Shown here one piece after another: positions 36,424-44,032 of a DNA stretch of 64,000 nucleotides (positions are counted from its first letter, which is position 1; every line of letters begins with the position of its first letter). The notes below the pieces were generated by a model. It was not told the DNA's origin, ran no database searches, and saw nothing but the letters and a program-made list of their open reading frames with translations. This stretch comes from CBDBBY01 sp965203795 (GTDB taxonomy: Bacteria; Pseudomonadota; Alphaproteobacteria; Rhodobacterales; Rhodobacteraceae), in NCBI GenBank assembly GCA_965203795.1, contig OZ241915.1, positions 1,426,001 through 1,490,000 of the forward strand, given 5' to 3'. A program made the translations under genes and the position numbers.

Positions 36424-37257
36424 ATGACCCGCATAGTTCGCCACAAATTCGGAAACGCGGAAGTGATCGCGGTTACGGACGGCGCAACCGAATTCGAAAA
36501 CGACCTGTTCCCCAATGCCGACGACGACCGGATCGCGAAGCTGCTCGCGTCCGCGGGAAAGGAACGCATCCAGACGAACTTCAACGCCTATTTCATTATC
36601 GAGAGCGGCGTCACCACGCTGGTCGATGCCGGGGTGCGGGATGCGTTCGGACCTGCTGGGGGCAACTTGGGCGAAGGAATGAAGGAAGCAGGAATAGCAG
36701 CCGACGAGGTTTCGCGGATCGTATTCACCCACCTGCATCCCGACCATGTTTGCGGCGCCGTCACTCCGGACGGAACGGCGGTGTTCCCGAATGCGGAAGC
36801 TGTGGTTTCGACCGAGGAGCGCACGTATTGGAAGGAGGTCGAGGACAGCGAGCCGGAGAACGAAAACGTGCTCGCTTGGCTGGGCCATGCGAAGGCGGCG
36901 ATTGACGCCTACAGCGGTCGTCTTCGAACCGTCGCCGCCGGGAGCGGGATTTCCGAAGGCCTGAAATTCGTGGAGCTGTTCGGCCATACGCCGGGACACG
37001 CGGGTGTCGAAGTGCGGTCGGCCGGAACGAGCTTGATGATCATCGGCGATACGGTGATTGCGCCGGATCTGCAGCTTGCGGATCCGGGAGTGCAATGCAA
37101 CTTCGATGTCGACCCCGCGAGAGCCGAGAAGACCCGCAAGACGATCCTGGGCGAGCTGGCGGACGGAAACAAGCTGTGCGCGGGAAGCCATTTCCTGCGC
37201 CCATCAATAGGTTACATCAATCGGGCTGGAAGCGGGTTCAATTTCGTGCCCGCTTGA
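36424..37257 (+). CDS. Metallo-beta-lactamase-fold hydrolase
   Basis: A 277-residue MBL-fold protein starting at ATG 36424 with AGAGG upstream. The metal motif THLHPDH is at about residue 103-109 and later His and Asp ligands lie in FGHTPGHAGV and IIGDTVI. It resembles lactonase/quinone-type family members (AiiA-like and 'MBL fold metallo-hydrolase') without a certain substrate. It is the last normal-composition gene before the A+T-rich island. Confidence 0.86.
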   Translation: MTRIVRHKFGNAEVIAVTDGATEFENDLFPNADDDRIAKLLASAGKERIQTNFNAYFIIESGVTTLVDAGVRDAFGPAGGNLGEGMKEAGIAADEVSRIVFTHLHPDHVCGAVTPDGTAVFPNAEAVVSTEERTYWKEVEDSEPENENVLAWLGHAKAAIDAYSGRLRTVAAGSGISEGLKFVELFGHTPGHAGVEVRSAGTSLMIIGDTVIAPDLQLADPGVQCNFDVDPARAEKTRKTILGELADGNKLCAGSHFLRPSIGYINRAGSGFNFVPA

Positions 37258-37423
37258 TGCGGAAGTGCGCACTCGGTACAAATTGTTGCTGAGCCCGTTG
37301 GCGCCGGGCTCCGGCGCAAAAATGGAGTGTTGGAGAAGCAAAACAGACTGCCACTATCCATAACAGGGAAACAGTGGAATCGGTTTGCCTCGGAGTGAAA
37401 TGAACTTGAGCGCCGAAAGCATC

Positions 37424-37452
37424 TTGCGTTCCGTGCCGGTTTACCGTATATT
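37424..37452 (+). promoter_or_regulatory. Sigma-70 promoter of the A+T-rich island
   Basis: TTGCGT (37424-37429), a 17-base spacer and TATATT (37447-37452). The start of transcription would fall near 37460, about 65 bases ahead of the first island gene. Confidence 0.6.
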
Positions 37453-37524
37453 TTGGTCAAGCTCGGGGAGCACCCGCATCGACACGATTGCGACGTTACT
37501 GACTTTTCGAGGAGGCAACTACCG

Positions 37525-37827
37525 ATGGCAAACATTCCCAAAGACGATAAGCGCGAATCGAGGGCAATCGCAAACGTCGACGCACCAGCGGAGCAAGGAC
37601 TGGTTCAAATCATGGTAAACGGCGTCACGTTTATGGTCGAAAAATTCGTGCCAGTTGAAAAGCTCTTAAGAAAAGCCCGTGGGTCTAGTGCTATTTTAGG
37701 CTCAATTGAGGATTACTATATTGTCACGGCGGAGGAACGTGACGAGTATCACCTTGGCACGTCTATTGAAGTATCAGAATCGAAGCGGTACTTGGCCGTG
37801 CCGAAACGAATAGAGAACATTGCATAG
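37525..37827 (+). CDS. Small island protein, possible ubiquitin-like (beta-grasp) fold
   Basis: A 100-residue protein with an excellent ribosome site (GAGGAGG, nine bases before ATG). A polar N-terminal 25 residues leads to a domain with strand-strand-helix-strand-strand pattern: VQIMVNGVTFMVEKF, then helix PVEKLLRKA, then EDYYIV, then TSIEVSESKRYLAVPK. This resembles the single repeat of Multi_ubiq (PF14452)-type bacterial ubiquitin-like domains, where I-x-V-N-G, a helix and a final F/Y-x-x-V-P strand are typical. It does not end in Gly-Gly. No E1, E2 or JAB gene is adjacent. The fold is my inference, not a database result. Confidence 0.6.
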   Translation: MANIPKDDKRESRAIANVDAPAEQGLVQIMVNGVTFMVEKFVPVEKLLRKARGSSAILGSIEDYYIVTAEERDEYHLGTSIEVSESKRYLAVPKRIENIA

Positions 37828-37850
37828 CAATTGAAGGCAAGGATAAAGAA

Positions 37851-37955
37851 TTGTCTAAAGTTAAGCGAATGGACTTGCTGCAAACGGCCGTGAAGGCCGT
37901 GTCGGGGGGTGCAACCGCTGTAATCATCTCGTATCCGGTAGAAGCCGTCGAATAA
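37851..37955 (+). CDS. 34-residue mini-ORF in the island
   Basis: TTG 37851 has AAGGA seven bases upstream, and the frame ends at TAA 37953. The peptide (MSKVKRMDLLQTAVKAVSGG..., 34 residues) has a possible amphipathic helix and then a short hydrophobic AVIISYP stretch. It is 24 bases after the ubiquitin-like gene, so translation is likely if it is real. It may instead be the 5' remnant of a larger decayed gene. Confidence 0.4.
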   Translation: MSKVKRMDLLQTAVKAVSGGATAVIISYPVEAVE

Positions 37956-38065
37956 TAGGTAAACCAAGGAATGTCCCGGATTCAACAATGGGTTAGGTAG
38001 CCTGATATCCAAAAATCTGTATCGTACGATTCTCGTTCATCCAAAAGGTCGCCAAAATTCGAAAG

Positions 38066-38191
38066 ATGAGGTCAATCATCTTCAGCGAAGCAATTGATTT
38101 TCACGAGTCGATCTCTAGAAAATGCTTTGATAGAATACACCACAAAGGGACGGGCACGCATTCAATGGGCCTTGAGAAGGAGTTTAAATGA
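38066..38191 (+). CDS. 41-residue ORF overlapping the DUF2971 start
   Basis: ATG 38066 opens a frame that ends in TGA 38189-38191, overlapping the ATG of the DUF2971 gene by four bases (ATGA), a typical translational-coupling layout. The upstream frame is open to about 38010, so a longer gene could have lost its 5' part. The peptide is basic with several His; no motif recognised. Confidence 0.35.
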   Translation: MRSIIFSEAIDFHESISRKCFDRIHHKGTGTHSMGLEKEFK

Positions 38192-39210
38192 AAATATCAA
38201 ACATTGACGGTAGCTGGGGTGCGCTTTATAATATCCTGAAGTCGTGCATTAGACGAATTCCGAAAGACCCATTGTATTATCTTGAACTGCACGGATTAAC
38301 TCGAGCAGTATCTGAACTGGTGTTTTTTGAAGACACATTGAGTGCAGACGCTCGTTTGGCACATTACACATCTTGGGAAAACGTGATCAAGATGTTTGGG
38401 CTGAACCATGATATTCCTGTTGTTAGGATGTACAATTACGAATTAGCAAATGACCCGGAGGAAGGAAAAATCAAGCCACCCGAATGGGAGGCCGTAGAAG
38501 ACAAGGCAGTGAACGAATTGTTTGGTGATTTAGTTGTCGACAAGGAAAGCTTGAAGAATCTAATGGTGATCGAAAGCGCGTTCGGATGTTCATTTTCGTC
38601 CGGCCCCTGCAATGGGGTGGGAGACGATATGACCTATTGGAGACTGTACGGCAATGATGGTCAAGGCTGTTCAATGAGAATATCTTCGTTGCCAGCCAAA
38701 GGCGCGTACAAGGTGCGCTATAGACATAGAGATTTTGCTAGTCGATCGGAATCAGACAAGCTTGAAGACGAACGAGTTGCGACACGGCTAAATGAGTTTG
38801 TTGAACTTGCGAAGGAAGCAGTGGGTTGTACGCCGGAGAAGTTCAAGCGCGATGCAGCGATATTAGTGGCCAATGCGCTATTTCGAGTCCTTTATGGCTA
38901 TTATCACCTTGTAAAGCACGTTGCATATAAGGACGAGCAGGAGTGGAGGGTAATTCGAGTTATGCCAAAGCTGCAGGAAGTTCGATACGATATCGATTCG
39001 CCGAATCTTGTGAAACGGTACGTAAATGGACCTATGCTCAGTGAGCTGCTTGAAACCGAGTCTGTTATTACAATCGACCCAACAGTTCCAAATTCTGCGG
39101 TCGCAAGAGATTTTCTGAACGAAAGAGTTAGAGAAGAACACGGAATTCTGCCAGTAAGTGTAAGAGTTTCTAGCCAGAGTTATAGACTTAAACCTTTCCC
39201 ATATCGTTAG
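38188..39210 (+). CDS. DUF2971 domain protein
   Basis: A 340-residue protein with AAGGAG five bases before ATG 38188. It shows the DUF2971 pattern: LAHYTSWENV (His59-Tyr60-Thr61), a NDPEEG turn at 88-93, SFSSG at 135-139, DDMTYWRLYG at 146-155, GQGCSMRI at 158-165 and a late YKDEQEWRVIR at 247-257. The family is found in scattered bacteria, often in accessory regions, with no established function. A+T-rich codons unlike its neighbours point to transfer. It ends two bases before an SOS-type box, 268 bases upstream of recA. Confidence 0.8.
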   Translation: MKISNIDGSWGALYNILKSCIRRIPKDPLYYLELHGLTRAVSELVFFEDTLSADARLAHYTSWENVIKMFGLNHDIPVVRMYNYELANDPEEGKIKPPEWEAVEDKAVNELFGDLVVDKESLKNLMVIESAFGCSFSSGPCNGVGDDMTYWRLYGNDGQGCSMRISSLPAKGAYKVRYRHRDFASRSESDKLEDERVATRLNEFVELAKEAVGCTPEKFKRDAAILVANALFRVLYGYYHLVKHVAYKDEQEWRVIRVMPKLQEVRYDIDSPNLVKRYVNGPMLSELLETESVITIDPTVPNSAVARDFLNERVREEHGILPVSVRVSSQSYRLKPFPYR

Positions 39211-39212
39211 AA

Positions 39213-39227
39213 GTTCTGTTTCTGTTC
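39213..39227 (+). promoter_or_regulatory. Alphaproteobacterial-type SOS (LexA) box
   Basis: GTTC (39213-39216), seven bases, GTTC (39224-39227) matches GTTC-N7-GTTC, the LexA site described for several alphaproteobacteria. It lies two bases after the DUF2971 stop and 252 bases before the recA start, a long distance. A near-miss GAAC-N8-GAAC is closer to recA. It could regulate recA by a long leader. Confidence 0.5.
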
Positions 39228-39478
39228 AGATGCGCGGATTGCAGATTGAATATGCACGCGATCAAGATGCACGAACGCTTGATTTGCCGTTTGGTTAAAA
39301 GAAACCGGCCCCGTGCCAGAATGAATACAGAAATTCAAAATGTGATCATTTCGATAGCTATGGCCTTTCAACGGTTTCGAACGGGGCGAGGAACTTCAAT
39401 TTCAGTGCTGGACATTCATGGAAAATTCAATCAGTAGGCGACCGTTGGACTTCATGACACATACTAGGAAGGCGTAAC

Positions 39479-40513
39479 ATGGACAAGACAAGGGCACTTG
39501 AGACCGCGCTGGCCCAGATCGAGCGGAATTTCGGCAAAGGCTCGATCATGCGGCTGGGGCAGGAGGGGGCCGTCGCGGAGGTCGAAACGACGCCGACGGG
39601 CTCGCTAGGCCTCGACATCGCGCTGGGAATCGGCGGGCTGCCCAAGGGCCGGATTGTCGAAATCTACGGGCCGGAGGCGTCTGGGAAAACGACGCTGACG
39701 CTCCATGTTGTCGCGGAGGAGCAGAAGATGGGCGGCATCTGTGCCTTTGTCGACGCGGAGCATGCGCTTGATCCTGCCTATGCGAACAAGCTTGGCGTGG
39801 ACCTGGACGAGCTTCTGATTTCCCAGCCGGACACCGGCGAGCAGGCTTTGGAGATCACCGACACGCTGGTCCGTTCCGGCGCGGTGTCGCTGGTCGTGGT
39901 GGATTCCGTGGCGGCGCTGACGCCGAAGTCGGAACTTGAAGGCGACATGGGCGATTCCCAAGTGGGAACGCAGGCCCGCCTCATGAGCCAGGCGATGAGA
40001 AAGCTCACGGGCTCAATAAGCCGGTCGAAATGCATGGTGGTCTTCATTAATCAGATTAGGATGAAGATTGGCGTCATGTTCGGCTCGCCGGAAACCACAA
40101 CCGGCGGCAACGCGCTGAAGTTCTACTCGTCGGTCCGGCTGGACATACGGCGCACGGGAACTTTGAGGGACCGCGACGAGGTCGTCGGAAACTCGACCCG
40201 GGTCAAGATCGTCAAGAACAAGCTGGCGCCGCCGTTCAAGCAGGTCGAATTCGACATCCTGTACGGCGTCGGAATCTCGAAGGCGGGCGAACTGCTCGAT
40301 CTCGGCGTGAAGGCGGGAATCGTGGAAAAGTCCGGATCCTGGTTTTCCTACGAGGACCAGCGCGTCGGCCAAGGCCGGAACAACGCCGCGACCTTCCTTA
40401 ACGAAAATAAAGCGATAGCGCACGAAATCGAAAACAGGATCCGAGTCGAGAACGGGCTGCACGAATTGGAAATGCCCGATGCGGAAGCGGTGCCGAACGA
40501 CACGACGGGCTGA
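39479..40513 (+). CDS. recA: Recombinase A
   Basis: A 344-residue DNA strand-exchange ATPase and LexA co-protease. Walker A GPEASGKTTLT at about 66-74, Walker B LVVVDSVAAL, loop 1 and the L2-containing region NQIRMKIGVMFGSPETTTGGNALKFY are intact. AGGAAGG precedes ATG 39479. The acidic C-terminal tail is short. recA-alaS-icd order is an alphaproteobacterial pattern. The region just upstream is A+T-rich and contains the candidate SOS box. Confidence 0.98.
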   Translation: MDKTRALETALAQIERNFGKGSIMRLGQEGAVAEVETTPTGSLGLDIALGIGGLPKGRIVEIYGPEASGKTTLTLHVVAEEQKMGGICAFVDAEHALDPAYANKLGVDLDELLISQPDTGEQALEITDTLVRSGAVSLVVVDSVAALTPKSELEGDMGDSQVGTQARLMSQAMRKLTGSISRSKCMVVFINQIRMKIGVMFGSPETTTGGNALKFYSSVRLDIRRTGTLRDRDEVVGNSTRVKIVKNKLAPPFKQVEFDILYGVGISKAGELLDLGVKAGIVEKSGSWFSYEDQRVGQGRNNAATFLNENKAIAHEIENRIRVENGLHELEMPDAEAVPNDTTG

Positions 40514-40661
40514 GGCAAGCTGAACCCGATCCATGGCCGGGCGCTCGGGGCGCCGTCGCGTCCCGGGCTCGGCAGCGGGCCGTCCCGGCTCCGCCTCGCT
40601 TCCGGCTGTGGACACGGGAAATTGGGGATAGTAACCGCTGCGGCAGCTGAATTGAGGTTCC

Positions 40662-43652
40662 ATGGCCAGCGTCAGTGAAATCCGGTCGACTTTCCTGTCG
40701 TATTTCGAACGCAACGGGCACAAGGTCGTGGAAAGCTCTCCGCTTGTCCCGCGGAACGACCCCACGCTCATGTTCACGAACTCCGGGATGGTTCAGTTCA
40801 AGAACCTGTTCACCGGCGTGGAGCAGCGCGACTACAAGCGCGCGACGACCAGCCAGAAATGCGTTCGCGCCGGCGGCAAGCACAACGATCTCGACAACGT
40901 CGGCTACACGGCGCGCCACCACACCTTCTTCGAAATGCTGGGGAATTTCTCCTTCGGCGACTATTTCAAGGAGCAGGCGATCGCGCATTGCTGGGATCTG
41001 ATGACGAAGGAGTTCGAGGTTCCCCGCGACCGGCTCCTGGTGACGATTTACCACGACGACGACGAATCCGCTTCGATCTGGAGCCGGTACGCGGGCCTTC
41101 CGGACGACCGGATCATCCGCATCGCGACTTCGGACAACTTCTGGTCCATGGGCCCGACTGGCCCGTGCGGCCCGTGCACTGAGCTCTACTACGATTACGG
41201 CGATCAGGTGCCGGGCGGGCCTCCTGGAAGCGCCGACGAGGACGGCGACCGCTTCGTCGAGATCTGGAACCTGGTCCTCATGCAGTTCGAGCAGTTCGAG
41301 GACGGAAAGCGCGTCCCGCTGCCGAAGCCCTCGATCGATACCGGAATGGGACTCGAACGCGTTGCGGCGCTGCTGCAGGGAACCCACGACAATTTCCAGA
41401 CGGATTTGTTCCGGAAGCTGATCGAAGCGGCTGCGGACGTGACTTTGAGCGATCCCGACGGGCCTGGGAGCGTCCACCACCGCGTGATTGCCGACCATCT
41501 CAGGTCCACCGCTTTCCTCATCGCCGACGGCGTGCTGCCATCGAAGGACGGGCGGGGATACGTTCTCAGGAGAATTATGCGCCGGGCGATGCGGCACGCC
41601 CGCCAGCTGGGGGCGGACGAGCCGGTGATGCACCAGCTGGTTCCAGTTCTGGCAAACGAGATGGGAAGCGCGTTTCCTGAGCTCGTGAAGACGAAACGCT
41701 TGATCGAAGACACGTGTTACAACGAAGAGAAGCGCTTCCGGGAAACGCTTGATAGGGGGCTGAAGCTGCTCGATGAAGAGCTCGACAGGCTGCCTTCCGG
41801 CGCCGCCCTCCCGGGCGATGTCGCCTTCAAGCTGTACGATACCTACGGATTTCCGCTTGATCTGACCCAAGATGCGCTCAGGGAGCGCGGCCGGAGCGTG
41901 GACTCCGCTGGATTCGAGCAGCAGATGTCGAAGCAGCGCGAGCGGGCCCGCGCGGCATGGGCCGGTTCGGGCGAGCAAGCGGAAGCCCGGATTTGGTTCG
42001 AACTGACCGAGAAGCACGGGCCGAGCGAATTCCTCGGATACGACACGGAATCGGCGGAGGCGCAGGTACTTGCGATCCTTGTGGACGGGCGTCCCGCAGC
42101 GCGGGTCGATGCCGGGGGCAAGGCCGAGATCGTTGTGAACCAGACCCCGTTCTACGCGGAAGCGGGCGGACAAGTCGGCGACACCGGCCGGATCATAGCT
42201 CCGAGCGGGCGCGCGGACGTTATCGACACTTACAGGCGAGCCGGAATGCACGTTCATCGCATCAATGTGCAGCAGGGACACGTCGCCGAGGGCGAGCCGG
42301 TGAGCTTGGAGGTGGACGGGGAGCGCCGCCGCAGAATTCGCGGATGCCATTCGGCCACCCATCTTCTCCACGAAGCGCTGAGGCAGCAGCTCGGCGAGCA
42401 CATCGCCCAGCGGGGATCGCTGAATTCCGACGGGCGCATCAGATTCGATTTTTCCCATTCAAATCCGTTGTCGAGCGAAGAGCTGGCGGCAGTCGAGGAG
42501 GAGGTGAACTCCTTCATTAAGCAGGATTCGGAAGTGTCGACCCGTATCATGCGGCCTGACGAGGCCCGGAGCATCGGGGCGCAGGCGCTGTTCGGCGAGA
42601 AGTACGGCGACGAGGTTCGCGTTGTCACAATGGGCGAACGTCCGGGTTCAGGCAAAGGCGCCGATGGCTCGACATATTCGATCGAGCTGTGCGGCGGCAC
42701 TCATGTGGGACGGACCGGAGAAATCGGACGTTTCGTGGCCGTGGGCGAGAGAGCTTCCTCGGCCGGGATCCGGCGAATCGAAGCAATGACCGGCGCTTCC
42801 GCGAGCACCTATCTTGCGGAGCAGGACGACATACTCGTGGAGGTTGCTCGGCTGCTGAAGTGTCGGCAAGAGGACATTGTCGAAAGGCTTACGAATCTGG
42901 TCAACGACTACCATGGTCGTGTGGCAGTGATTAGGCAAAATTGGAAGCAGATGTTGTCCTACGCCGCGAACGCATCCACGAGCGCCGGGCTCGCGGAGGT
43001 CGCTCGGCTGCTGAGGTGTCGGCAAGAGGATGTCGTTGAAAGCGTCAGGAAGTTGGTCAATGATTTCGATGGTCGCTTGGCACTCATGAATCAAGTTCGG
43101 AAGCAGATGTCGTCCCATGCCGCGAACGCATCCACGACATCGGCAAGAGCCGAGCTTGCGGAGGTCGCTCGGCTGCTGAGGTGTCGACAAGAGGATGTTG
43201 TTAAGAGGGTCGGGAAGCTGGTCAACGATTTCGATGATCGCTTGGCGCAAATTAAGCAAATTCGGAAGCAGGCGGTGTCCCATCCGGAGAACGCATCCAC
43301 GGACGCCGAGTCCTTGAAGCTTACGAACGGAATTTGCTTCAGTTCCAGGCGGCTTGAGTCAGTCCCGGGTCGGGACTTGGCCCCGATAATCGACGAATTC
43401 AGGTCCGGCAGCGAATCCGGCGTGCTGCTGCTGTTGTCGGACAGCGGCGGAAAAGCGGCGGTCGCGGCGGGCGTTTCCAAGGACCTAGTAGGCCGCGTTT
43501 CGGCTGTGGACATTGTGAAGGCTGCGACGCCCGCGCTTGGCGGCAAGGGAGGCGGAGGCCGGCCGGACTTCGCTCAAGGGGGAGGGCCCGACGCCGCGAA
43601 GGCCGGCGAGGCGATCGAGGCTGCAAGAAACTACGTGGAGGGTTTGGCATGA
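40662..43652 (+). CDS. alaS: Alanyl-tRNA synthetase, enlarged by internal repeats
   Basis: Charges tRNA-Ala. It has 996 residues, against about 870-890 for most bacterial enzymes. The class II aminoacylation domain is at 1-270 with GMGLERVAALLQG (motif 3), followed by the tRNA-recognition domain, the editing domain with HSATHLLHE (about 560) and CGGTHV (about 676), a helical linker, and the C-Ala domain (about 890-996, GGKGGGGRPD and AQGGGP). The extra length lies in the linker, residues 727 to about 885, which holds three near-identical 52-55 residue copies (see repeat entry). Its stop overlaps the next ATG by four bases. Confidence 0.96.
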   Translation: MASVSEIRSTFLSYFERNGHKVVESSPLVPRNDPTLMFTNSGMVQFKNLFTGVEQRDYKRATTSQKCVRAGGKHNDLDNVGYTARHHTFFEMLGNFSFGDYFKEQAIAHCWDLMTKEFEVPRDRLLVTIYHDDDESASIWSRYAGLPDDRIIRIATSDNFWSMGPTGPCGPCTELYYDYGDQVPGGPPGSADEDGDRFVEIWNLVLMQFEQFEDGKRVPLPKPSIDTGMGLERVAALLQGTHDNFQTDLFRKLIEAAADVTLSDPDGPGSVHHRVIADHLRSTAFLIADGVLPSKDGRGYVLRRIMRRAMRHARQLGADEPVMHQLVPVLANEMGSAFPELVKTKRLIEDTCYNEEKRFRETLDRGLKLLDEELDRLPSGAALPGDVAFKLYDTYGFPLDLTQDALRERGRSVDSAGFEQQMSKQRERARAAWAGSGEQAEARIWFELTEKHGPSEFLGYDTESAEAQVLAILVDGRPAARVDAGGKAEIVVNQTPFYAEAGGQVGDTGRIIAPSGRADVIDTYRRAGMHVHRINVQQGHVAEGEPVSLEVDGERRRRIRGCHSATHLLHEALRQQLGEHIAQRGSLNSDGRIRFDFSHSNPLSSEELAAVEEEVNSFIKQDSEVSTRIMRPDEARSIGAQALFGEKYGDEVRVVTMGERPGSGKGADGSTYSIELCGGTHVGRTGEIGRFVAVGERASSAGIRRIEAMTGASASTYLAEQDDILVEVARLLKCRQEDIVERLTNLVNDYHGRVAVIRQNWKQMLSYAANASTSAGLAEVARLLRCRQEDVVESVRKLVNDFDGRLALMNQVRKQMSSHAANASTTSARAELAEVARLLRCRQEDVVKRVGKLVNDFDDRLAQIKQIRKQAVSHPENASTDAESLKLTNGICFSSRRLESVPGRDLAPIIDEFRSGSESGVLLLLSDSGGKAAVAAGVSKDLVGRVSAVDIVKAATPALGGKGGGGRPDFAQGGGPDAAKAGEAIEAARNYVEGLA
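42840..43314 (+). repeat. Three tandem repeats inside alaS
   Basis: In-frame copies start at 42840, 42996 and 43161 (codons 727, 779, 834), 156 and 165 bases apart. Each encodes EVARLL-x-CRQEDVV-x-x-V-x-x-LVNDF..., a K-rich helix, then NAST. Copies 2 and 3 are very similar at DNA level (for example both have GAGGTCGCTCGGCTGCTGAG), implying a fairly recent duplication. In ordinary AlaRS there is one such segment, the coiled-coil linker after the editing domain. Confidence 0.9.
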
Positions 43653-43936
43653 GCGCTTACTGGATTGCGCATGTGGATGTGACGGACGAGGACACCTACA
43701 AAGAGTACGCAAAGCTTGCGACGGTCGCCGTCGCCGAGCACGGAGGGCGGTTTCTGGCGCGCGGTGGCCGCTACAAATGCTTGGAAGGCAATTGTCGGCC
43801 GCGGAACGTCGTGATCGAGTTCCCGACCATGGAAGATGCTGTCAGCTGCTACAATTCGGCGAGCTACGCCAAGGCGCTGGAGTTTTCGAGCAGGTCGTCG
43901 GACCGCGACATGGTGATTGTGGAGGGCGCGGCCTAA
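43649..43936 (+). CDS. DUF1330 family protein
   Basis: A 95-residue protein of the dimeric alpha/beta-barrel DUF1330 family: AYWIAHVDVTDEDTYKEYA at the start, AEHGGRFLARGG, NVVIEFPTMEDAVSCYNSASY. Members are small cytosolic proteins without proven function; some look like monooxygenase-fold domains. Its ATG overlaps the alaS stop (ATGA), so it is coupled to alaS. icd is convergent. Confidence 0.87.
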   Translation: MSAYWIAHVDVTDEDTYKEYAKLATVAVAEHGGRFLARGGRYKCLEGNCRPRNVVIEFPTMEDAVSCYNSASYAKALEFSSRSSDRDMVIVEGAA

Positions 43937-44032
43937 CGCGCCACTCTCCGTCGAGCCCGGGCCTTCTTCGGACAGGCGCGCCTAATCCGGCGGCAGCGCT
44001 GCCGCGACGGCGCCTGCTGCGGGGCGGCGAGT

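Noticed and set aside
39391..39406. GAAC-N8-GAAC near recA as a LexA site
   Set aside because: Spacing is eight, not seven; the exact GTTC-N7-GTTC at 39213 is the better candidate.
39246..39437. 63-codon frame between DUF2971 and recA
   Set aside because: Weak ribosome site, no recognisable features; probably recA leader or promoter DNA.
40398..42458. Open frame of 686 codons on the minus strand opposite alaS and the recA end
   Set aside because: Exact antisense of AlaRS coding sequence; composition is the mirror of the real frame and no domain is visible.
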